DNA of 64,000 bases, from the NCBI RefSeq assembly GCF_009789555.1, contig NZ_CP046902.1, positions 1,938,001 to 2,002,000 of the forward strand, written 5' to 3'. Every line of letters begins with the position of its first letter. Within the stretch, counting starts at the first letter, position 1. Below, in pieces: positions 57,376 to 64,000 of this stretch. The notes under the pieces were generated by a model. That model saw nothing but the letters and a program-made list of their open reading frames with translations, searched no databases and was not told the origin of the DNA. Made by a program: the position numbers and the translations under genes. This stretch comes from Stutzerimonas stutzeri (GTDB taxonomy: Bacteria; Pseudomonadota; Gammaproteobacteria; Pseudomonadales; Pseudomonadaceae).

Positions 57376-58497
57376 GTGCATAACGTCGTCATCAGCGGTA
57401 CCGGCCTTTATACCCCTGCCAACAGCATTTCGAACGACGAGCTGGTTGAGTCCTTCAATACCTACTCACGCCGTTTCAACGCCGAACACGCCACCGCCAT
57501 CGAGGCGGGCGAGGTTCAACCGGTGCCAGAGTCGAGTTCCGCTTTCATCGAGAAGGCGTCGGGCATCAAGAGCCGTTTCGTCACTGACAAGGCCGGCATT
57601 CTCGACCCTGATCGCATGGTTCCGCGCATTCCCGAGCGCAGCAACGAGGAATGGTCGATCCTCTGTGAAATGTCGGTCAAGGCGGCGCAACAGGCGCTGG
57701 AGCGCGCAGGCAAGACCGCAGCCGACATCGACGGCGTGATCGTGGCCTGCTCCAACCTGCAGCGTGCATACCCGGCCATTGCCATCGAAGTGCAGGCGGC
57801 CCTGGGCATCAAGGGCTTCGGCTTCGACATGAACGTGGCCTGTTCGTCGGCCACGTTCGGCATCCAGAATGCAGCCAACGCGGTGCAACTGGGGCAGGCG
57901 CGGGCGATCCTGATGGTCAATCCGGAAATCTGCACCGGCCACATGAATTTCCGCGACCGCGACAGTCATTTCATCTTCGGTGACGCTTGCACCGCAGTGA
58001 TCATCGAGCGTGCCGATCTGGCGAGTTCAGAGCACCAGTGGGATATCGTCAGCACCCGCCTGGCGACCGAGTTCTCCAACAACATCCGCAACAATTTCGG
58101 CTTCCTCAACCGCACGGCCGAGGAGTACATGACCAACCCGGACAAACTGTTCGTGCAGGAAGGCCGCAAGGTCTTCAAGGAAGTCTGCCCGATGGTGGCC
58201 GAGCTGATCGGCGAACATCTCAAGGAAAACGATATCGAGGTCGCCTCGGTCAAGCGCTTCTGGCTGCACCAGGCCAACCTGAACATGAATCACCTGATCG
58301 TGCGCAAGCTGCTCGGCCGCGACGCCAGCCCCGAAGAGGCGCCGGTGATTCTCGACACCTACGCCAATACCAGTTCGGCGGGTTCGGTGATTGCTTTTCA
58401 CAAGCACCAGGACGATTTGCCTGCCGGCAGCCTGGGCGTGCTGAGCTCGTTCGGCGCAGGCTATTCGATCGGCAGCGTGATTCTGCGAAAGCGCTGA
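57376..58497 (+). CDS. Beta-ketoacyl-ACP synthase III (FabH-like, PA3286 type)
   Basis: 373 residues of the KAS III/thiolase fold. The catalytic Cys is in MNVACSSATFGIQNA, the His in WLHQANLNMNHL, and the Asn in TYANTSSAGSV. PA3286 of P. aeruginosa has the same length, and is described as using octanoyl-CoA from beta-oxidation to prime fatty acid synthesis. I take this as its likely counterpart. GTG at 57376 is the start with AAGAGGA 6 nt upstream. It is followed by a porin gene. Confidence 0.88.
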   Translation: MHNVVISGTGLYTPANSISNDELVESFNTYSRRFNAEHATAIEAGEVQPVPESSSAFIEKASGIKSRFVTDKAGILDPDRMVPRIPERSNEEWSILCEMSVKAAQQALERAGKTAADIDGVIVACSNLQRAYPAIAIEVQAALGIKGFGFDMNVACSSATFGIQNAANAVQLGQARAILMVNPEICTGHMNFRDRDSHFIFGDACTAVIIERADLASSEHQWDIVSTRLATEFSNNIRNNFGFLNRTAEEYMTNPDKLFVQEGRKVFKEVCPMVAELIGEHLKENDIEVASVKRFWLHQANLNMNHLIVRKLLGRDASPEEAPVILDTYANTSSAGSVIAFHKHQDDLPAGSLGVLSSFGAGYSIGSVILRKR

Positions 58498-58640
58498 TCC
58501 ACGCGCGGCTCGACAACCAGGGCGGACATCGATCCGACCTTTTTTGTGCCCGCGCGTTCAGTGCGAAGCGCCGGGCCTTCGAAGATCCGGTGTTCAAGAA
58601 ACGCACAAACCGCGATAACTCAAGGTCTTTTAAGTTCCCT

Positions 58641-58658
58641 TTGTCATAAAAGGTTTAT
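58641..58658 (+). promoter_or_regulatory. Weak Pho-box-like sequence upstream of the porin gene
   Basis: TTGTCATAAAAGGTTTAT matches CTGTCAT-N4-CTGTCAT at 6/7 in the first half and only 3/7 in the second. It sits about 100 bp upstream of an OprP/OprO-type porin, where PhoB control would be expected. The poor second half makes this tentative. Confidence 0.3.
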
Positions 58659-58760
58659 GGAACAGCCACTTGTCTGACACACAGCCTGGCCAAGATGCCG
58701 GCAGCACAAAGCGCCAACACCTGTGTGTTTTCCAACGCTAAACCAAAAGGGGAATTTTCG

Positions 58761-60059
58761 ATGATCCGTAAGCACTTCGCCGGTTTCGCCGCCAGCGCCC
58801 TTGCTCTGGCCGTTTCCGCCCAGGCTTTCGCCGGTACCGTTACCACTGACGGCGCTGACATCGTAGTCAAGACCAAGGGTGGCCTGGAAGTCGCCACGAC
58901 GGACAAGCAGTTCAGCTTCAAGATCGGTGGCCGCCTGCAGGCCGACTACAGCACCTTCGATGGCTTCTACACCCAGAACGGCGATAACGCCGACGCCGCC
59001 TACTTCCGCCGCGCCTTCCTGGAAGTCGGTGGCGTGGCCTACCAGGACTGGAAATACCAGTTCAACTACGATTTCGCCCATAACGCCGGCAGCAGCGAAG
59101 ACGGCTACTGGGACGAAGCGTCCATCCAGTATTCCGGCTTCAACCCGATCAACATCAAAATGGGTCGCTTCGACCCCGATTTCGGTCTGGAAAAAGCCAC
59201 CAGCTCCAAATGGGTAACCGCCCAGGAGCGTAACGCCGCCTACGATCTGGTCGATTGGGCCAACGGCCACCAGAACGGCCTGGGTATTCAAGTCAACGGC
59301 ACCATGGGCCCGTCGCTGTACGGCTCTGCCGGGCTGCACGCCAAGGACCAGAACGATGAAAACGGCGAGAGCGTCAAGCAGGTCAACCTGCGTGGTGTGT
59401 TCGCGCCAATGCACGAAGCGGGCAACGTCCTGCATTTCGGTGTGAACTTCGCTCAACGCAACCTGGATGACACGGCTGTCGACTCGCGCATCCGTAGCCG
59501 TCTGGGCATGCGTGGTGTAAGCACCGGCGGTGGCAACGATGCCGGGACCAACGGTAACCGCCTGCTGCTCGGCGGCGCCAACGGCGCACCGGCCGGCTCC
59601 TACGGCGACGATACCGCCTGGGGTCTGGAAGCCGCTTGGGCGATGGGGCCGCTGTCGGTTCAGGGCGAGTACATCAAGCGCAAGCTCGAGTCCGACTCGG
59701 TTGCCTACGATGACCTCGAAGCGAAGGGCTACTACGCTCAGGTGGCTTACACCCTGACCGGCGAATCGCGTGGCTACAAGCTGGGCCGCTTTGATTCGCT
59801 CAAGCCCGAGAACAAGCAGCTCGGCGCATGGGAAGTCTTCTATCGCTACGACAACATCGAGGCCGAAGATGGCAACGTGGGCATCGACCCCACCGCCGAC
59901 GTCGAAGGCAAGGTGCATAACATCGGCTTGAACTGGTACGCCAACGAGAACGTCAAACTCAGCGGCTACTACGTGAAAGCCAAAGTCGACAACGCCCTCA
60001 ACGCCAACGGCGATGACGACGGCGACGGCATGGTCTTCCGCGCCCAGTACGTGTTCTAA
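58761..60059 (+). CDS. oprP: Phosphate/polyphosphate-selective porin OprP/OprO
   Basis: 432 residues with a signal peptide ending in AFA-GTVTTDGADIVVKTKGGLEVAT. The sequence matches my memory of P. aeruginosa OprP/OprO through the N-terminus and blocks such as GGRLQADY, GFNPINIKMGRFDPDFGLEKATSSKWVTA and RGVFAPMHEAGNVLHFGV, with the C-terminal FRAQYVF phenylalanine of outer-membrane barrels. It forms anion-selective trimers. OprP prefers phosphate and OprO prefers pyrophosphate/polyphosphate; which this is cannot be read with certainty. AAGGGGA precedes the ATG at 58761, and a terminator follows. Confidence 0.9.
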   Translation: MIRKHFAGFAASALALAVSAQAFAGTVTTDGADIVVKTKGGLEVATTDKQFSFKIGGRLQADYSTFDGFYTQNGDNADAAYFRRAFLEVGGVAYQDWKYQFNYDFAHNAGSSEDGYWDEASIQYSGFNPINIKMGRFDPDFGLEKATSSKWVTAQERNAAYDLVDWANGHQNGLGIQVNGTMGPSLYGSAGLHAKDQNDENGESVKQVNLRGVFAPMHEAGNVLHFGVNFAQRNLDDTAVDSRIRSRLGMRGVSTGGGNDAGTNGNRLLLGGANGAPAGSYGDDTAWGLEAAWAMGPLSVQGEYIKRKLESDSVAYDDLEAKGYYAQVAYTLTGESRGYKLGRFDSLKPENKQLGAWEVFYRYDNIEAEDGNVGIDPTADVEGKVHNIGLNWYANENVKLSGYYVKAKVDNALNANGDDDGDGMVFRAQYVF

Positions 60060-60091
60060 CGCAACACCGTTTCATCCGTGATGCTCCTTTC

Positions 60092-60118
60092 AAGCCCCAT
60101 GCTCATGGGGCTTTTTTT
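60092..60118 (+). terminator. Rho-independent terminator after the porin gene
   Basis: Perfect 10-bp stem AAGCCCCATG / CATGGGGCTT with a 2-nt loop and seven T residues at 60112-60118. Confidence 0.93.
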
Positions 60119-60147
60119 CGTTCGGTTTAGCCGCCAGACTGGCGCGT

Positions 60148-61272
60148 ATGCCTATCCAGACTCTTTCCAGCCTCGCCGAGATCGCGCCCACCCGTTGGGA
60201 TAGCCTGCTCGGTGAAAATCCGCAGCCTTTCGTCCGGCATGCCTTCCTCGCTGCACTGGAGGACAGCGGCAGCGTGGGAGGCCGCAGCGGCTGGCGTCCG
60301 CACCATCAGCTGTTCAGCGATGCGCAGGGTGTCATCGCCGCGCTACCGGTGTATCGCAAGACGCATTCCAGCGGTGAATACGTGTTTGACTGGGCCTGGG
60401 CGGATGCTTGCCATCGTGCCGGGATCGAGTATTACCCCAAGCTGCTCTGTGCTGTGCCGTTCTCTCCGGTAACCGGCGCGCGCCTGCTGGGCGATCTACA
60501 GGCGGCGGGTCGATTGCTCGATCACCTCACGGACGGGCTCGTCGAGCAGGGTCAGTCCAGTCTGCACGTCAATTTCACCGAGGCGGACGCCGATGCGGTG
60601 TTCCATGAACGGGACGGTTGGCTGGAGCGCCTAGGGTGCCAGTTTCACTGGCACAACCGAGGTTATCGCGATTTTCAAGATTTTCTGGATGGCCTCACCT
60701 CGCGAAAGCGCAAGCAACTTCGCAAAGAGCGTGAGCAAGTGGCGGGGCAGGGGATCGGGTTCGATCGGCGCGAAGGCCATCAGCTCACAGAGGCCGAGTG
60801 GGATTTCGTCTACGCCTGCTATGCCAACACCTACCACGTGCGTGGGCAGGCGCCCTATCTGACGCGTGGTTTTTTCAGTCTGCTCGCCGAGCGCATGCCC
60901 GAAGCGATCCGCGTCGTGCTGGCCCGGCAGGGTGGGCGTCCGGTGGCCATGGCGTTCAGCCTGGTCGACGCGAACGGACTCTATGGCCGCTATTGGGGCT
61001 GCCTCGCCGAGTTCGATCGGTTGCACTTCGAGACCTGTTTCTACCAGGGTATCGACCAGGCCATCGCCGCTGGGCTGTCTCGTTTCGATGCCGGAGCGCA
61101 GGGCGAACACAAGCTCATCCGTGGCTTCGAGCCGGTGATCACCCGGTCCTGGCATTATCTTGCGCATCCGGGACTGCGCGCCGCGGTGAGCGATTTCCTC
61201 GAGCAGGAGCGGCTGGGCGTGTTGCGCTATGCCGAGGCGGCGCGGGACGCGCTGCCCTATCGACAGGATTGA
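60148..61272 (+). CDS. FemAB-like / DUF482 N-acyltransferase
   Basis: 374 residues of the FemAB_like (DUF482) family, a duplicated GNAT-type acyltransferase fold. Characteristic stretches include EYVFDWAWADACHRAGIEYYPKLLCAVPFSPVTGARLL (about 73-110) and RKRKQLRKEREQVAGQGI (about 186-203), and the C-terminal GLSRFDAGAQGEHKLIRGFEPV. The reaction is unknown. The ATG at 60148 follows a terminator 30 bp upstream, so its promoter must be very near. Confidence 0.88.
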   Translation: MPIQTLSSLAEIAPTRWDSLLGENPQPFVRHAFLAALEDSGSVGGRSGWRPHHQLFSDAQGVIAALPVYRKTHSSGEYVFDWAWADACHRAGIEYYPKLLCAVPFSPVTGARLLGDLQAAGRLLDHLTDGLVEQGQSSLHVNFTEADADAVFHERDGWLERLGCQFHWHNRGYRDFQDFLDGLTSRKRKQLRKEREQVAGQGIGFDRREGHQLTEAEWDFVYACYANTYHVRGQAPYLTRGFFSLLAERMPEAIRVVLARQGGRPVAMAFSLVDANGLYGRYWGCLAEFDRLHFETCFYQGIDQAIAAGLSRFDAGAQGEHKLIRGFEPVITRSWHYLAHPGLRAAVSDFLEQERLGVLRYAEAARDALPYRQD

Positions 61273-61279
61273 TCGGTGG

Positions 61280-62206
61280 TTATTTTGGTTTCGGCGCCGC
61301 GCTGACGCCTTCGAGGGTGGCGAACGAGGTGTCCTTGGCGGTCAGCAAAAAATCACGCATGAACGGCGAATCCAGCATGTCGGCGCGAATGCCGGCGAAC
61401 AGGGTCGCGAACAGGCCTTTTTCACCCAGGCGCTTGGCCGTGACATAGCCGCGCGCGCTGTATTCGTGCAGGGCCCAGTTCGGCACACAACAGACGCCGC
61501 GACCCGAGGCCACCAACTGCATCATCATCACCGTCAATTCCGAGGTGCGGACCTGAGCCGGCTCGACGTCCGCCGGTTCCAGGAATCGCGTAAAGATGTC
61601 CAGTCGGTCGCGCTCCACCGGATAGGTGATCAGGGTTTCGCCGGCCAGATCCTCGGCACGCACATGGGGCCGGGTGGCCAGGGGGTGTTGGTTGGCGACC
61701 GCCAGCAGCGCCTCATAGGTGAACAACGGGACATACGTGATGCCGGGCAAGTCGACCGGATCGGACGTTACTACCAAGTCCAGATCTCCCCGGGCCAGTG
61801 CCGGCAGCGGCGCGAACGAGAAACCCGAGGCGAGATCGAGTTCCACTTCCGGCCAGGCGTCGCGGAACTGATCGATCGTCGGCATCAGCCACTGGAAGCA
61901 GCTATGGCACTCGATGGCCATGTGCAGGCGCCCCGCCGTGCCTCCGGCCAGCCTGGCCAGGTCGCGCTCGGCGCCGCGCAGTTGCGGCAACAGGCTGTCT
62001 GCCAGCTGCAACAAGCGCAAACCGGCGCTGGTGAAGCGCACCGGGCGGGTCTTGCGCACGAATAATTGCAGACCCAGGCGTTCTTCCAGTTCCTTGAACT
62101 GGTGAGACAGCGCTGACTGGGTCAGATGCAGACGCTCGGCTGCTTCGACGAGGCTGTCGGTTTCGCGTAGCGCATGAAGCGTTTTCAGGTGACGAATTTC
62201 CAACAT
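61280..62206 (-). CDS. metR: MetR, LysR-type activator of methionine synthesis
   Basis: 308 residues. The LysR HTH is at the N-terminus (MLEIRHLKTLHALRETDSLVEAAERLHLTQSALSHQFKELEERLG), with an effector-binding domain whose FECHSCFQWL-type region is shared with MetR proteins. MetR activates metE and related genes with homocysteine as coactivator. The ATG at 62206 has AGGAAGG upstream. A perfect TGAA-N5-TTCA box lies 76 bp upstream, allowing autoregulation. It is convergent with the acyltransferase gene (7-bp gap). Confidence 0.9.
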   Translation of the reverse strand: MLEIRHLKTLHALRETDSLVEAAERLHLTQSALSHQFKELEERLGLQLFVRKTRPVRFTSAGLRLLQLADSLLPQLRGAERDLARLAGGTAGRLHMAIECHSCFQWLMPTIDQFRDAWPEVELDLASGFSFAPLPALARGDLDLVVTSDPVDLPGITYVPLFTYEALLAVANQHPLATRPHVRAEDLAGETLITYPVERDRLDIFTRFLEPADVEPAQVRTSELTVMMMQLVASGRGVCCVPNWALHEYSARGYVTAKRLGEKGLFATLFAGIRADMLDSPFMRDFLLTAKDTSFATLEGVSAAPKPK

Positions 62207-62281
62207 GCTGCGCCCTTCCTGCCCTGTGGGGTTTCGCTCCTGACTCCGAGAACCATCGTACTTGGGTAACAATCGGCGACG

Positions 62282-62294
62282 TGAAGACTGTTCA
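62282..62294. promoter_or_regulatory. MetR box upstream of metR
   Basis: TGAAGACTGTTCA is a perfect TGAA-N5-TTCA, the MetR consensus. It is 76 bp upstream of the metR start codon. Confidence 0.75.
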
Positions 62295-62413
62295 TTGTGA
62301 AGGCAAAGTGTGTTCCAGTGCAGGGGCCCTTGTCGAGTCGAGTCGAGTGGCTGGCTGCGAAGCCACCGACCTGCCGTGGGTTGCCGACAACGCACGCACG
62401 GGCAGGGCGCCTG

Positions 62414-63004
62414 TTACATCCAGATGCGGCTGATCAAATAGCCCAGCACGCCGAGAAACAGCAGCGCGACGACCACCAGCGCGCCATCGCGCGCCATCAT
62501 GCCCAGCCCGAGAAAGCTCAGGGCAGCACCGGCCGTGGAGTTGCCGAACGGGATCAGTTCGAGCGGGGGCATGGTGCCCGCGATCAACAGGCAGACCAGC
62601 GCGTTAATGCGTATCGCGAAGCCTTCGGTGAGAAAGGTCAGGCGATGCCGTATCAGGCGATCGACCCAGCGCGCCGGCCGCTTCAGGAACGCGATCGCGC
62701 GATCGTACTTGCTGCGCGATGCGCAACGTCGAAGCAACCATTGGGGCAGCCAGAAATGCTTGCGGCCAATCAGCAACTGGAGCGCGATCAGCGCCACCAT
62801 CACGGCGAAGAAGCTGGGCAGGCCGGGAATGCCCGACAACGGCGAAAACACCAACAACCCGGGAACCAGCAGCAAGGCCCCAAAGCTACGTTGGCCGGTC
62901 GCCTCCAGCATGCTCTGGATGGTGACTGCCTCGCCGGGCTCGCCCGCCTGGGCGAGCAGGTCCAGAAGGGACCTGAGATCTTGCGGTTCGTCTTCGCCGG
63001 TCAT
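62414..63004 (-). CDS. ExoD family exopolysaccharide synthesis protein
   Basis: 196 residues with four or five hydrophobic helices (for example GALLLVPGLLVFSPLSGIPGLPSFFAVMVALIALQLLIG) and the ExoD signature region RIRHRLTFLTEGFAIRINALVCLLIAG..PPLE.IPFGN. ExoD is known from rhizobial exopolysaccharide synthesis and alkali/heavy-metal phenotypes; its molecular role is unclear. It sits between metR and metE, reading against metE and with metR, interrupting the usual divergent metR-metE pair. Confidence 0.83.
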   Translation of the reverse strand: MTGEDEPQDLRSLLDLLAQAGEPGEAVTIQSMLEATGQRSFGALLLVPGLLVFSPLSGIPGLPSFFAVMVALIALQLLIGRKHFWLPQWLLRRCASRSKYDRAIAFLKRPARWVDRLIRHRLTFLTEGFAIRINALVCLLIAGTMPPLELIPFGNSTAGAALSFLGLGMMARDGALVVVALLFLGVLGYLISRIWM

Positions 63005-63064
63005 TGGTACCTCACTCGCTACGTCTGGGTTGTTAGAGGCCCAATCCGAACGAAATGTCCAATA

Positions 63065-63077
63065 TGAATAATATTAA
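63065..63077. promoter_or_regulatory. MetR box candidate 1 upstream of metE
   Basis: TGAATAATATTAA agrees with TGAA-N5-TTCA except one base. It is 31 bp (three helical turns) from the second candidate. Confidence 0.5.
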
Positions 63078-63095
63078 CGACCAACTTAAAATTGA

Positions 63096-63108
63096 TGAGT
63101 TTGTTTCA
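63096..63108. promoter_or_regulatory. MetR box candidate 2 upstream of metE
   Basis: TGAGTTTGTTTCA agrees with TGAA-N5-TTCA except one base, centred 65 bp before the metE start codon in AT-rich DNA. The pair resembles the tandem MetR sites in front of enterobacterial metE. Confidence 0.5.
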
Positions 63109-63166
63109 TTCGCCGTCGGCGCCCAGACTCCACGTCATCGAAATGCGGGACGAATTGGAGAATGTT

Positions 63167-64000
63167 ATGGCTGTGGCCCATTGTTTGGGATTTCCGCGTA
63201 TCGGCGCCAACCGAGAACTGAAGAAAGCGCTCGAAGCGTACTGGAACGGCAATCTGGATGAGCAGGCGTTGCGTCGTGTCGGCCGGGAACTGCGCGCCGC
63301 CCATTGGAAGCTGCAGGCAGACGCCGGCATCGAGCTGCTGCCGGTGGGTGATTTTGCCTGGTACGACCAGGTATTGACCCATTCGCTCATGTTCGGCGTG
63401 GTGCCGGAGCGGTTTCGTCCGGCCGACGGCGTACCGACACTGGATACGTTGTTCGCCATGGCGCGCGGCGTCAGCAAGGGTTGTTGCGGCACCGGCCAGG
63501 CACAGGAAATGACCAAGTGGTTCGATACCAATTACCACTATCTGGTGCCCGAGTTCACCGAGGACCAGTCCTTCAGCCTGTGCTGGACCCAATTGTTCGA
63601 AGAGGTCGAGGAGGCCCAGGCGCTCGGTTACGCGACCAAGCCCGTATTGATCGGCCCGCTGACCTATCTCTGGCAGGGCAAGGCCAAGGGCGCGGCGTTC
63701 GACAGGCTGGAGCTGCTCGAACGGCTGTTGCCCGTTTACGGCGAGGTACTCGAGCGGCTGGCCGCGCTGGGCGTCGAGTGGGTACAGATCGATGAGCCGA
63801 TTCTCGTGCTCGATCTGCCACAGGACTGGAAGAACGCATTCGAACGGGCCTATAACCTGCTGCAGCGCGCGCCCCTGAAGAAGCTCGTGGCGACCTATTT
63901 TGGCGGTCTGGAAGACAACCTCGGCCTAGCCGCCGCGCTGCCGGTGGAGGGGCTGCATATCGATCTGGTGCGTGCCCCGGAGCAGTATCCGGTCATTCTC
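63167..64000 (+). CDS. metE: MetE, cobalamin-independent methionine synthase (5' part, cut by window edge)
   Basis: The first 278 residues are present. MAVAHCLGFPRIGANRELKKALEAYW is the MetE N-terminal repeat domain, with TNYHYLVPEF, KPVLIGPLTYLWQGK and WVQIDEPILVLDL blocks of the N-terminal barrel, which binds the folate. The C-terminal catalytic barrel with the zinc-binding residues should be beyond the window. It makes methionine from homocysteine and 5-methyltetrahydrofolate. GGAG lies 8 nt before the ATG at 63167. MetR-box candidates upstream suggest activation by the MetR encoded nearby. Confidence 0.95.
   Translation, partial: MAVAHCLGFPRIGANRELKKALEAYWNGNLDEQALRRVGRELRAAHWKLQADAGIELLPVGDFAWYDQVLTHSLMFGVVPERFRPADGVPTLDTLFAMARGVSKGCCGTGQAQEMTKWFDTNYHYLVPEFTEDQSFSLCWTQLFEEVEEAQALGYATKPVLIGPLTYLWQGKAKGAAFDRLELLERLLPVYGEVLERLAALGVEWVQIDEPILVLDLPQDWKNAFERAYNLLQRAPLKKLVATYFGGLEDNLGLAAALPVEGLHIDLVRAPEQYPVIL

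Noticed and set aside
57263..57739. Open frame beginning MHNSVINRDG overlapping the ketoacyl synthase gene
   Set aside because: It runs in another frame through a confident gene, and turns into a Ser/Arg/Pro-rich sequence typical of shadow translation.
58644..59918. 424-residue open frame antisense to the porin gene
   Set aside because: Shadow of a clear OprP/OprO barrel gene; the valine/glycine-rich sequence has no signal peptide or known domain.
63005..63166. Cobalamin or SAM riboswitch upstream of metE
   Set aside because: The 162-bp leader is too short for a cobalamin riboswitch and shows no recognisable conserved element; MetR boxes explain the region better.

Overview
The window is GC-rich, densely coded gammaproteobacterial chromosome, best read as a Pseudomonas of the stutzeri group (Stutzerimonas). 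This rests on recognisable proteins (OprP/OprO-type porin, tandem FadD2/FadD1, PhaJ1, RapA-AlkB neighbourhood, a PA3286-like ketoacyl synthase, a CcoM-like cbb3 oxidase subunit). The species is an inference. No rRNA, tRNA, CRISPR array, insertion sequence or prophage was seen.

Layout. 1-2 kb: start of egtB (ergothioneine sulfoxide synthase, cut by the left edge) behind an SDR and a small unknown protein. 2-9.4 kb: the helicases Lhr and RapA, convergent, separated by a REP-like pair. 9.6-11.1 kb: small protein, AlkB-type dioxygenase, a basic 53-residue protein, and a 36-residue ccoM gene behind two Anr/FNR boxes. 11.2-15.5 kb: phaJ1, fadD2 and fadD1 (fatty-acid activation and hydration). 15.6-21.6 kb: a Cache-type chemoreceptor with a sigma-28-like promoter, then the helicase HrpA. 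21.7-26.8 kb: small-molecule accessory genes (DsbA/HCCA isomerase, atypical SDR, TetR, LysR, RidA, GFA, VOC) and a broken 3' fragment of a molybdenum hydroxylase.

26.9-37.1 kb is the most distinctive region. About ten codirectional genes on the minus strand run from a sigma-54 activator (CynF-like) through OsmC, an acyl-CoA-dehydrogenase-like flavoprotein, a rubredoxin/reductase fusion, a cyanate/nitrate-type ABC transporter and cyanase to a TauE/SafE exporter and a persulfide-dioxygenase-like metallo-hydrolase. A textbook -24/-12 element and a perfect 10-bp inverted repeat lie between activator and operon. I propose, as inference, that this is a nitrogen-scavenging pathway in which a C-S or C-N containing compound (for example thiocyanate or an organic thiocyanate) is opened to cyanate plus reduced sulfur. 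Cyanase would then release ammonia, and the last two genes would dispose of the sulfur.

37-50 kb: RNase Z, a second TauE/SafE permease, a Mut7-C/ubiquitin-fold protein, small stress and housekeeping genes, an SLC13-type transporter and three alpha/beta hydrolases. 50.7-57 kb: a second chemoreceptor of the same architecture, an MFS exporter, a di-heme cytochrome with an ankyrin partner, and small conserved proteins. 57-64 kb: ketoacyl-ACP synthase III (PA3286-like), an OprP/OprO porin, an acyltransferase, metR, an exoD-family gene, and metE (cut by the right edge), with MetR boxes in front of both metR and metE.
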